From Aeromicrobium camelliae (lineage in GTDB: Bacteria; Actinomycetota; Actinomycetes; Propionibacteriales; Nocardioidaceae), in contig NZ_RQJX01000002.1 of assembly GCF_003850045.1 (NCBI RefSeq), positions 186,001-250,000 of the forward strand: DNA of 64,000 nt, given 5' to 3'. How positions within the stretch are numbered: the first letter of the stretch is position 1; each line of letters opens with the position of its first letter. A model generated the notes under the pieces. That model was not told where the DNA came from. It worked only from the letters and a program-made list of their open reading frames with translations, and did no database searches. This document shows, in pieces, positions 18,013 through 25,055 of the stretch. A program made the position numbers and the translations under genes.

Positions 18013-19650
18013 ATGCCGGCGTCCGGCGCGGCCTTCGAGGCGGAGGCCACGGCGCTGTTGACCGACGAGTCCGAGGGCATCCACGGTGTCACCACCGACG
18101 GTGCGGGCAACGTCGTCGTCTACGCCGACGAGGAGAAGCCCGAACTCGAGGGCAAGCCGAACGTCGAGGTCAAGGTCCTCGAGGGCGGCTTCGAGAGTTT
18201 CGCCGCCACCGACGTCGTGGGAGGCGCGGGCTACCTCGCCGTGAACCCCGACGATCTCGAGAATGCGGCCCACTGCTCCATCGGCTTCTCGGCCTGGAAC
18301 CCCGAGGGTGAGCCGGTCATCCTCTCCGCCGGACACTGCACCGATGATGGCGCTCGGGCCGGCGCGTTGACGACGCGCCCTTCGAGCGAGGCGGCGGGCG
18401 GCGGCGACCCCGACGGTGCCGACGTGGAAGCGACCGGCCCCCTCGGCGCCCTGGCGGTCTCCCAGTGGGGTGGGCCGGGGAACATCCCCGGCGATGCGGA
18501 CACCGCAGATGAGTCGTTCGTCGACGTCTCCGCGTGGAACGTGATCAACCCGGAGCTCGACCTGCTTCCGGAAGTGACGGACTGGACCACCGTCGAGGAT
18601 CTCTCGCAGTCGACGACGCCCGTCAAGAGCGTCGGCGATGCGCGCGTGGGAGGGGTGGTCGGCAAGTCCGGCCGTACGACGGGCTTCTCCTCGGGCACTG
18701 TCGTGGGTCACGGTTTCGTGTCCGTCCAGGGCCGCGTCGTCGGTGGTTTCGGCGTGACGGGAATGGAGGCCGCACCGGGCGATTCCGGCGGCGCCATGAT
18801 CCAGGGCACCACGGCCGTCGGCCTGCTCTCGGCCGGTGGCACCACCACCGACGGTGAGACGATCGTCTGGGGCGCCGATCTGCAGAACGGTCTGGCCCAG
18901 ATCCCCGGGTACAGCGTGGCGCTCGACATCGACGAGCCCGTCATGGTCACGCCTGCCGACGGCGGACGCGTCGCCCAGGGCTCGCGGATCCAGGGCACCG
19001 GTCCCGCCGGCCGCACCCTCGAGGTGGGCATCGGCGCGCAGAACAGCGGCGAGGTCATCGAGGTGGCCATCGACGGCGACGGCAACTGGAGCTTCCCCGC
19101 GCCGAGCACGCCGGGGACGTACACCATCTCGCTGACGGCGACCGACGGCGGTTTCAACCGTTCGGAGACGGTCGACTACAGCATCGAGGTCGTCGTGGGC
19201 GCCCCGGCGATCACGAGCCCGGCCGACGGTTCGTCGGTCGTCGATGAGGTGACGGCTATCTCCGGTACGGGTGTGCCCGGCGCACTGGTGACGCTCGGCG
19301 GCGACGCCGAGGGAGAAGCCACCGTCGGCGACGACGGCACCTGGACCGTGAACGTCGACCTCGGAATCGGCGCCCACACCGTCACTGCGGTGCAGGAGGT
19401 CGACGGCGAGGTGTCCCCGGAGGTCACGAGCACCTTCGCGGTGATCCCGCCCGCGCCGGTCGTGACCTCGTCCGAGCACGGCGTCGACTACACGAAGGCC
19501 CCGACGGCGGCCCGCGGTACCGGCGTGGACGGCGCGCAGATCATGGTCTACCTCAACGGCGAGCACGTCGGCACGACCACCGTGGCCGACGGTGAATGGA
19601 GCGTCGATCTTCCCGGAGGTCTCGCAGCGGGCGACTACGACCTGGTGTGA
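18013..19650 (+). pseudogene. S1 serine protease with Ig-like repeats, decayed main part
   Basis: The frame encodes a chymotrypsin-like protease of the alpha-lytic/streptogrisin type: short propeptide-like region, mature start VVGGAGYLAV, catalytic His in SAGHC, a DESFVDVS-type Asp region and the Ser in APGDSGGAM. Two or three bacterial Ig-like repeats follow (ITSPADGSSV and related). Two defects suggest decay. First, the frame has no signal peptide: its 5' end abuts the divergent META gene, and only 30 bases separate 17982 from the first reasonable ATG (18013). Second, the frame stops at 19650, while the wall anchor continues in another frame. A loss of one G near 19645 restores the fusion. 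Sequencing or assembly error is the main alternative. Confidence 0.7.
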
Positions 19651-19970
19651 CTCAGACGGTCAATGGCCAGACGAACACGACCGACGTCCGCTTCGGCGTG
19701 CTGGTGGCCGCGGCGGCGCCGTCGCCGAAGGGCGACCTGCCGGCGACCGGTGCGGGCGTACTGCTCCCGCTGGTCCTCGGTGGCGTGGCACTGACTGCTG
19801 CCGGCACGGCAGTGGCGGTGCGCCGCCGTGGACGCGACGAGGCGCCGATCGCCCGACGCCCGGGCTCTTCCCTGACATCGAGGCCACGCTCCGCTGGGAG
19901 CGTGGCCTCGATGCGTACCGGGTCCCGGCCTGGATCGCCGACCAGGCGTCGGGAACAATGGGGAGGGTGA
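19645..19970 (+). pseudogene. Detached LPXTG wall-anchor tail of the serine protease
   Basis: In the -1 frame relative to the protease, the sequence continues VTQTVNGQTNTTDVRFGV, then the sorting signal LPATG, a hydrophobic span (VLLPLVLGGVALTAAGTAVAV) and the basic tail RRRGRD. This is the missing C-terminal anchor of the upstream protease, separated by a single missing base near 19645. The frame lacks a stop after the basic tail and continues through the hairpin at 19876-19913 to 19970, overlapping the start region of the DUF3027 gene, which suggests a further indel or 3' rearrangement. Confidence 0.65.
19876..19913 (+). terminator. Strong hairpin, probable terminator
   Basis: The 17-base arms 19876-19892 and 19897-19913 are perfectly complementary with a 4-base GCTG loop; the arms read CATCGAGGCCACGCTCC and its complement. 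There is no T-run, which is usual for high-GC actinobacterial terminators. It separates the protease remnant from the DUF3027 gene. Confidence 0.75.
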
Positions 19971-19975
19971 GCACG

Positions 19976-20698
19976 GTGACGAGTGAGACGGCACGCGAAG
20001 CCCTCGACGAGTCCGTCGAGGACGGCGCCGTCGGCGACTATCTCGGTCGCGAGGACGACGCCCCCGGCCTGGTGACCGAGCGTTTCGCCTGCACGCTGCC
20101 CGGCTACGTCGGCTGGTACTGGGCGGTCAGCCTCTCGGTGCTGCCGGACGCCGAGCCGACCATCAACGACATCGTGCTGCTGCCGGGCGAGTCGGCGATC
20201 GTCGCGCCGGAATGGACGCCGTACCGTGAGCGCATCAAGCCCGGCGACCTCGGCCCGGGCGACGTCTTGCCCCCCGAGGAGGACGACATCCGCCTCGCCC
20301 CGGCGTGGTTCGTCGGCGACGGCGACGCGGAAGGCGTCGTGGACCGCCACTACGCCCGCGAGATCGGCCTCGGCCGCGAATGGGTCCTGTCGCTCGAGGG
20401 TCGCGAGGATGCCGCCGAGCGTTGGTACGCCGGTGAGCAGGGTCCGCACACACCGATGGCCAAGCAGGCTCCGGGGCGATGCGGCTCCTGTGGTTTCCTG
20501 ATCAGCCTCGCCGGGGACCTCGCGGATCGCTTCGGCGTGTGCGGCAACGGTATGGCGAACTCCGACGGCAAGGTCGTCGCGCTGACGCACGGGTGCGGTG
20601 CCCACTCGGGCACGCGACCCAAGCGGTCCAACTCGGCGCGGTCGCTTCCAGAGCCCGTGCTCGACACCGTCGGCGTCGACGAGGTCGAGGAGTTCTGA
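19976..20698 (+). CDS. DUF3027 domain-containing protein
   Basis: A 240-aa cytoplasmic protein of the actinobacterial DUF3027 family. Recognisable segments are LVTERFACTLPGYVGWYWAVS (near 27-47), IVLLPGESAIVAPEWTPYRERIKPGDLGPGDVLPPEEDD, and a C-terminal part with a putative zinc-binding set (CGSCGF, then VCGNGMANSDG and HGCGAHSG). GTG 19976 is preferred because GGGAGG lies 9 bases upstream; ATG 19958 and GTG 19967 are alternatives. The function is unknown; conserved proximity to a cold-shock protein and DUF2530 hints at RNA or stress physiology. Confidence 0.85.
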   Translation: MTSETAREALDESVEDGAVGDYLGREDDAPGLVTERFACTLPGYVGWYWAVSLSVLPDAEPTINDIVLLPGESAIVAPEWTPYRERIKPGDLGPGDVLPPEEDDIRLAPAWFVGDGDAEGVVDRHYAREIGLGREWVLSLEGREDAAERWYAGEQGPHTPMAKQAPGRCGSCGFLISLAGDLADRFGVCGNGMANSDGKVVALTHGCGAHSGTRPKRSNSARSLPEPVLDTVGVDEVEEF

Positions 20699-20713
20699 GC
20701 CGGCGGCGCCGCG

Positions 20714-21103
20714 CTACTTGCGGCGGCGGCCGCCGCCACCGGACGGGCGGGCGGCCTGTCGCGCCTCGAGGGCGTTGCGCCGGCGCCGGCAGTACTCGAT
20801 GCCGAGCAGCCCGAGGCCGAACCCGGCCAACGCCGTCCACAGCCACCACTGGGTGCCGTCTTCGCGCAGTGTGCCCCAGAACGGGATGAGCGCGATCGCG
20901 AGCACGGCCCAGAGGATGGTGCCGACGGTCATCGTGCGGACACCGTCGACGTCCATCGGCTGAACCTCGGCGACGCGGTGCGTCGTCTTGCCGATCTCGA
21001 TCTCGGTGATGTCCGGGTGGCCCAGCTCGTGGCGCCGCGCGGCGCGATCGGCGGACGCGGTATCGGACTCCGGGTTCTCCGGCGGGGGATCGGCGGGGCT
21101 CAC
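20714..21103 (-). CDS. DUF2530 membrane protein
   Basis: A 129-aa protein with a ~45-residue charged N-terminus, two transmembrane helices (TMTVGTILWAVLAIALIPFW and WWLWTALAGFGLGLLGIEYC) and a basic Gly-rich tail (RRRRN...GGGGRRRK). The central PMDVDGVRTMTVGTILW is the DUF2530 signature. It is convergent with the DUF3027 gene. Function unknown. Confidence 0.85.
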   Translation of the reverse strand: MSPADPPPENPESDTASADRAARRHELGHPDITEIEIGKTTHRVAEVQPMDVDGVRTMTVGTILWAVLAIALIPFWGTLREDGTQWWLWTALAGFGLGLLGIEYCRRRRNALEARQAARPSGGGGRRRK

Positions 21104-21141
21104 CCTCCCAGGGTACCGAGGCGTAGGAGAGGATGGACGCG

Positions 21142-22035
21142 ATGAACCCTCGTCATCGCCGGATGCTGATCCCCGGGCTCTTGATCGCGTTGCTCGTGAT
21201 CGTCGCCGTCGCGTCGCTCACGGGTCGCGCCGACGCGTCCGAGCCCGTCAGCACGATCGGCGATCCCCGGATCACCGAGTCGAGTGGTCTCGCCGTGAGC
21301 GCCGCCCACGACGACCTCGCCTACACACTCAACGACTCGGGCCACGAGCCGCTCGTGTTCGCGGTCCGCATCTCGACCGGCGACACCGTGGGCGTGACCC
21401 GCCTCGCGGGCGTCGACGTCGTCGACCCCGAAGCGATCGCACTGCACGCAGGACGACTCTGGGTGGCCGATACAGGCGACAACGCCGCGACCCGCAACGA
21501 CATCGCTCTTCTCGCCTTCGACGAGCCAGGCCCCGGCGATCACGTCGTACGACCGGATCGTCATCCGGTGCGGCTCGAGGAATCCGCCGACGTCGAGGCT
21601 CTGCTGATCCAGCCCCGCGACGGATCGATCTTCCTCGTGACCAAGTCGATCGGTGCGGCCGACGTGTACCGCGCCGACGCGACCACGCCCCTGAACTTCC
21701 AGCGCACGGACCTCGTCGCCCCGCCGGTGGTCACGGACGGCGCCTTCGCGCCGGACGGCAGCAGCATCGCGCTCGTCTCGTACCTCGGGATTCACGTGCT
21801 CGATCCGGTCAGCTGGGAGGTGCGTGCATCGCTGCCGCTCCCGCCGCTGGAGCAGGCCGAGTCGCTGGCGTTCGTCGATCCCGGCACGGTGCTCGTCGGC
21901 AGCGAGGGGTCCGACAGCCCGCTGTTCGCCGTCGCCCTGCCCGCTGCCCCGATCGCGGTCGCGGCGTTCGCCGCGATGCCGGCGGCCGGCCTCGCCCTCG
22001 TGCTGGCACTGTTCCGGAGCCTCTCGCTGCGATGA
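21142..22035 (+). CDS. Exported beta-propeller-like protein of unknown function
   Basis: A 297-aa protein with an N-terminal signal/anchor (MLIPGLLIALLVIVAVASL), then a soluble region with repeated ESSGLAVS, LAYTLNDSGHEPLVFAVRISTG, LWVADTGDNAATRNDIALLAF and DGAFAPDGSSIALVSY. These strands fit an Ig-free beta-propeller (SdiA-regulated or YncE-like) that may bind sugars or ions. A C-terminal hydrophobic segment (IAVAAFAAMPAAGLALVLALF) suggests a second membrane span. ATG 21142 is chosen because AGGAGAGG lies 9 bases upstream; ATG 21133 would leave almost no spacing. The stop overlaps the EamA gene start. Confidence 0.6.
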   Translation: MNPRHRRMLIPGLLIALLVIVAVASLTGRADASEPVSTIGDPRITESSGLAVSAAHDDLAYTLNDSGHEPLVFAVRISTGDTVGVTRLAGVDVVDPEAIALHAGRLWVADTGDNAATRNDIALLAFDEPGPGDHVVRPDRHPVRLEESADVEALLIQPRDGSIFLVTKSIGAADVYRADATTPLNFQRTDLVAPPVVTDGAFAPDGSSIALVSYLGIHVLDPVSWEVRASLPLPPLEQAESLAFVDPGTVLVGSEGSDSPLFAVALPAAPIAVAAFAAMPAAGLALVLALFRSLSLR

Positions 22036-22919
22036 ACCCTCATCTCGCGGTCGTCCTGGCCGCCGTGTGCTTCGGCTCGACAGGAACAGCGCTCGCTCTC
22101 GGTCCCGAGACCGCAACGCCGTTCTCGGCCGGGCTCGCGCGGATCCTCGTGGGCGGTGGACTCCTGGCGGCCTTCGCCTGGCTGACGAGCGGCCGGTCCC
22201 GAACGGCCCCGACCCCGGCGGTGCTGGCCCTGACCGTCGTCGGAGCACTGGGCGTTCTGGCGTACCAGCCGACGTTCTTCCTCGGCACCGAGGCCAACGG
22301 TGTGGCGGTAGGGACCGTCGTGGCGCTGGGAAGCGCTCCGGTGCTCACCGGCTTGCTGGAGTGGATCCTCACTCGGCGCCCGCCCGGCGTCCTCTGGGTC
22401 GTCGCGACGGTCGTGGCGACGAGTGGGGTAGCGGTGCTGTCGGGTGTCTTCGATGCCGGCTCGACGATCGATCCTGTCGGCCTTCTCGGCTCGCTCGGGG
22501 CCGGGCTCAGCTACGCCGTCTACACGCTGGCGGGCAAGGCGCTGATCGACCGGGGCATGAGTTCACGCAGCTCCATGGGAGCGATGTTCGGCGCCGCGGC
22601 CGTCCTCGCCGTTCCGCTGCTGGCGTTCGCGGACACCGGGTGGATGGCGAGCGCGTCGGGTGCGGTGACCGTGCTGTGGCTCGGCATCGTCACCACGACG
22701 GTCGCCTATCTGCTGTTCGGCGCGGGCCTTCGCCGGCTGCGGGCGTCGACCGTCTCCACGCTCACGCTGGCCGAGCCGCTCACCGCGACGATGCTCGGAC
22801 TGATCGTTCTGCAGGAACGGCTGGCGTTCACCTCGGTGGTGGGGTTGGTCGTCGTCGCCGCCGGGATCGCGGTGCTCAGTCTCGGCGGTCGTCGCCGGGC
22901 GGTGCCCGTGGCGGAGTGA
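22032..22919 (+). CDS. DMT superfamily transporter (EamA family)
   Basis: A 295-aa permease with ten predicted helices in two EamA repeats; AAVCFGSTGTALALGP opens repeat one and LLGSLGAGLSYAVYTLAGKALIDRG marks the start of repeat two. Each half ends in the usual small-residue-rich helix, with LTLAEPLTATMLGLIVLQERL in the second. Such proteins export amino acids or other metabolites; the substrate is unknown. ATG 22032 overlaps the stop of the upstream gene by 4 bases. Confidence 0.85.
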   Translation: MNPHLAVVLAAVCFGSTGTALALGPETATPFSAGLARILVGGGLLAAFAWLTSGRSRTAPTPAVLALTVVGALGVLAYQPTFFLGTEANGVAVGTVVALGSAPVLTGLLEWILTRRPPGVLWVVATVVATSGVAVLSGVFDAGSTIDPVGLLGSLGAGLSYAVYTLAGKALIDRGMSSRSSMGAMFGAAAVLAVPLLAFADTGWMASASGAVTVLWLGIVTTTVAYLLFGAGLRRLRASTVSTLTLAEPLTATMLGLIVLQERLAFTSVVGLVVVAAGIAVLSLGGRRRAVPVAE

Positions 22920-22995
22920 CCCGGCACGGGTCTCGCGCTGCGGTTCTGGGAGACTATGCCCGTTCCTCCACGCTTTCCTCACGCCAAGGAGTGCC

Positions 22996-24432
22996 ATGAC
23001 CGGCGTCCTCGACCGTTACTTCAAGATCTCCGAGCGCGGCTCGACGGTCGCCCGTGAACTCCGCGGCGGCCTCGTCACCTTCCTGACCATGGCCTACATC
23101 GTGGTGCTGAACCCGATCATCCTGTCCGGCGCGCCCGACGCGACCGGTGAGTACCTCGGCGGGGGGACCGAGCCGGGGGCCGGCTTCGCGACGATCGCCG
23201 CGGTGACGGCGCTCGTCGCCGGCGTGATGTCGATCGTCATGGGACTCGTCGCGAACTTCCCGCTCGCGATCGCTGCCGGTCTCGGTCTCAACGCCTTCGT
23301 CGCGTTCAGCGTCGCCTCGCAGATGACGTGGGCGGACGCGATGGGTCTGGTGGTCATCGAGGGCATCATCATCCTCATCCTGGTCCTCACCGGGTTCCGC
23401 AAGGCCGTCTTCGATGCCGTACCGCGCCAATTGAAGACCGCGATCGCCGTGGGGATCGGCCTGTTCATCACCCTGATCGGCCTCGTCAACGCCGGGTTCG
23501 TGCGGACCACGGGAGAGCCGTCGCCGCCGCTCGGACTGGGCATCGGCGGGTCGCTCAGCGGCTGGCCGGTCGCCGTCTTCTGCATCGGCCTTCTCGTGAT
23601 GATCGGTCTGTACGCCAACAACGTCCGCGGCGCGATCCTCATCGGCATCGTCTTCACCACGATCCTTGCCGTCGTCGTCCAGGCGATCACCGATACGCCC
23701 AGCTCGCAGGAGTCGCCGACCGGCTGGAACCTCAACGTGCCCAGCGTTCCCAGCGAGATCGTCGCGAAGCCCGACTTCTCGCTGCTCGGCCAGTTCAACC
23801 TGCTCGGGTCCTTCGAGAGCGTGGGCGTCGTCGCGGCGATCCTGCTGGTCTTCTCGCTCATGCTGGCCGACTTCTTCGACACGATGGGCACCATGACCGC
23901 GGTGGGTGCCGAAGCCGGCCTGAACGATGAGGACGGTGCGCCCAAGAACACCCAGCGGATCCTCGTCGTCGACTCCCTCGGCGCAGTGGCCGGCGGTATG
24001 GGCAGCGTCTCCAGCAACACCGCGTACGTCGAGTCGGCCTCCGGAGTCGGCGACGGCGCCCGCACGGGCCTGGCGAGCGTCACGACCGGCGTGCTGTTCC
24101 TGCTCGCCACCCTCTTCACGCCGCTCGTGCAGGCGATCCCGAACGAGGCGGCGGTGGCGGCCCTCGTGGTCGTCGGGTTCCTGATGATGACGCAGGTCAC
24201 CGGCATCGACTGGAGCGACCTGGAGATCGCGATCCCCGCGTTCTTGACGATCGTCCTGATGCCGTTCACCTACTCGATCACGGTCGGTATCGGCGCCGGC
24301 TTCCTCGCGTTCGTCTTCCTCAAGGTCGCCCGCGGCAAGATCCGCGAGATCCACGTCCTCATGTGGATCATCTCCGTGCTGTTCCTGATCTACTTCCTCA
24401 TCGACCCGATCTCGAACCTGCTCGGCGTCTGA
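22996..24432 (+). CDS. NCS2 family purine permease (AzgA-like)
   Basis: A 478-aa membrane transporter with about 12-14 helices. RGGLVTFLTMAYIVVLNPIIL near residues 22-42 is typical of the AzgA subgroup (adenine, guanine, hypoxanthine proton symporters), as are ANFPLAIAAGLGLNAFVAFSV and LADFFDTMGTMTAVGAEAGL, the substrate-binding helix region, and GSVSSNTAYVESASGVGDGARTGLAS, the second one. The RBS CAAGGAG precedes the ATG. In related genomes this permease is found beside DUF2530/DUF3027 genes. A family A palindrome follows its stop. Confidence 0.88.
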   Translation: MTGVLDRYFKISERGSTVARELRGGLVTFLTMAYIVVLNPIILSGAPDATGEYLGGGTEPGAGFATIAAVTALVAGVMSIVMGLVANFPLAIAAGLGLNAFVAFSVASQMTWADAMGLVVIEGIIILILVLTGFRKAVFDAVPRQLKTAIAVGIGLFITLIGLVNAGFVRTTGEPSPPLGLGIGGSLSGWPVAVFCIGLLVMIGLYANNVRGAILIGIVFTTILAVVVQAITDTPSSQESPTGWNLNVPSVPSEIVAKPDFSLLGQFNLLGSFESVGVVAAILLVFSLMLADFFDTMGTMTAVGAEAGLNDEDGAPKNTQRILVVDSLGAVAGGMGSVSSNTAYVESASGVGDGARTGLASVTTGVLFLLATLFTPLVQAIPNEAAVAALVVVGFLMMTQVTGIDWSDLEIAIPAFLTIVLMPFTYSITVGIGAGFLAFVFLKVARGKIREIHVLMWIISVLFLIYFLIDPISNLLGV

Positions 24433-24443
24433 CCCGGCTCGTC

Positions 24444-24509
24444 CCCAGATTTGCGCTACAACCGTTGACCCTGGCGGGTCCGCGTCAGCGGTTGGCGCGC
24501 AAATCTGGG
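24444..24509. repeat. Intergenic palindromic repeat, family A copy 2
   Basis: Arms CCCAGATTTGCGC (24444-24456) and GCGCAAATCTGGG (24497-24509) are perfect complements and identical to the core arms of the element at 1497-1576. An inner pair, CAACCGTTGAC and GTCAGCGGTTG, continues the stem with one mismatch, giving a long nearly continuous hairpin around a CCTGGCGGGTCCGC loop. It lies after the NCS2 permease stop and 9 bases before the -10 of the next gene, so it can end permease transcription. Confidence 0.8.
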
Positions 24510-24517
24510 TTCACCGG

Positions 24518-24523
24518 TACGGT
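24518..24523 (+). promoter_or_regulatory. -10 element of the gamma carbonic anhydrase gene (leaderless)
   Basis: TACGGT lies exactly 6 bases before ATG 24530, predicting a leaderless transcript. The same hexamer and spacing occur before the thioesterase gene (44652-44647) and the likely GTG start of the LuxR gene (27557-27552). Confidence 0.5.
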
Positions 24524-24529
24524 GCTGAC

Positions 24530-25048
24530 ATGTTGATCGCACTGGGAGACAAGAAGCCGCAGGTGGCCGACTCGGCGTTCGTCGCAGCCAACGCCACCCT
24601 CGCCGGGAGCGTCGTCCTCGAGGAGGGCGCGAGCGTCTGGTACGGCGCGGTGCTGCGGGCCGACAACGAACCGATCGTCATCGGTCCGCGTTCGAACGTG
24701 CAGGACAACTGCGCCTTCCACGTGGACCGCGGCAAGCCGGTGACCCTCGGCGAGGGCGTGTCGGTGGGTCACGGGGCCATCATCCACGGCGCGACGGTCG
24801 GCGATCACGTCCTCGTCGGGATGGGCTCCATCATCATGAACGGCGCCGTCATCGGCGACGAGTCGCTCATCGCTGCCGGCGCGCTCGTGCCCGAGGGCAT
24901 GGAGGTTCCGCCGCGTTCACTCGTCGCCGGCGTCCCTGGCAAGGTGCGCCGTGAGCTCAGCGAGGACGAGGTCGCCAAGCTGCATCGCAACGCCGCGATC
25001 TACGAGGAGCACCGCGAGTTGCACCGCCGGGGGACCGTCCTGGATTAA
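24530..25048 (+). CDS. Gamma carbonic anhydrase family protein
   Basis: A 172-aa left-handed beta-helix protein. Hexapeptide repeats run through residues 10-130. The zinc ligands of the gamma-CA fold are represented by NCAFHVDRG and VGHGAIIHGATVGDHVLVGMGS (His residues near 65, 84 and 89), and RADNEPIVIGPRSNVQDN is the conserved PaaY/YrdA-like segment. It may hydrate CO2, although many members are not active enzymes. The short charged helix at the C-terminus is normal for the family. Confidence 0.85.
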   Translation: MLIALGDKKPQVADSAFVAANATLAGSVVLEEGASVWYGAVLRADNEPIVIGPRSNVQDNCAFHVDRGKPVTLGEGVSVGHGAIIHGATVGDHVLVGMGSIIMNGAVIGDESLIAAGALVPEGMEVPPRSLVAGVPGKVRRELSEDEVAKLHRNAAIYEEHRELHRRGTVLD

Positions 25049-25055
25049 GCGCGTC

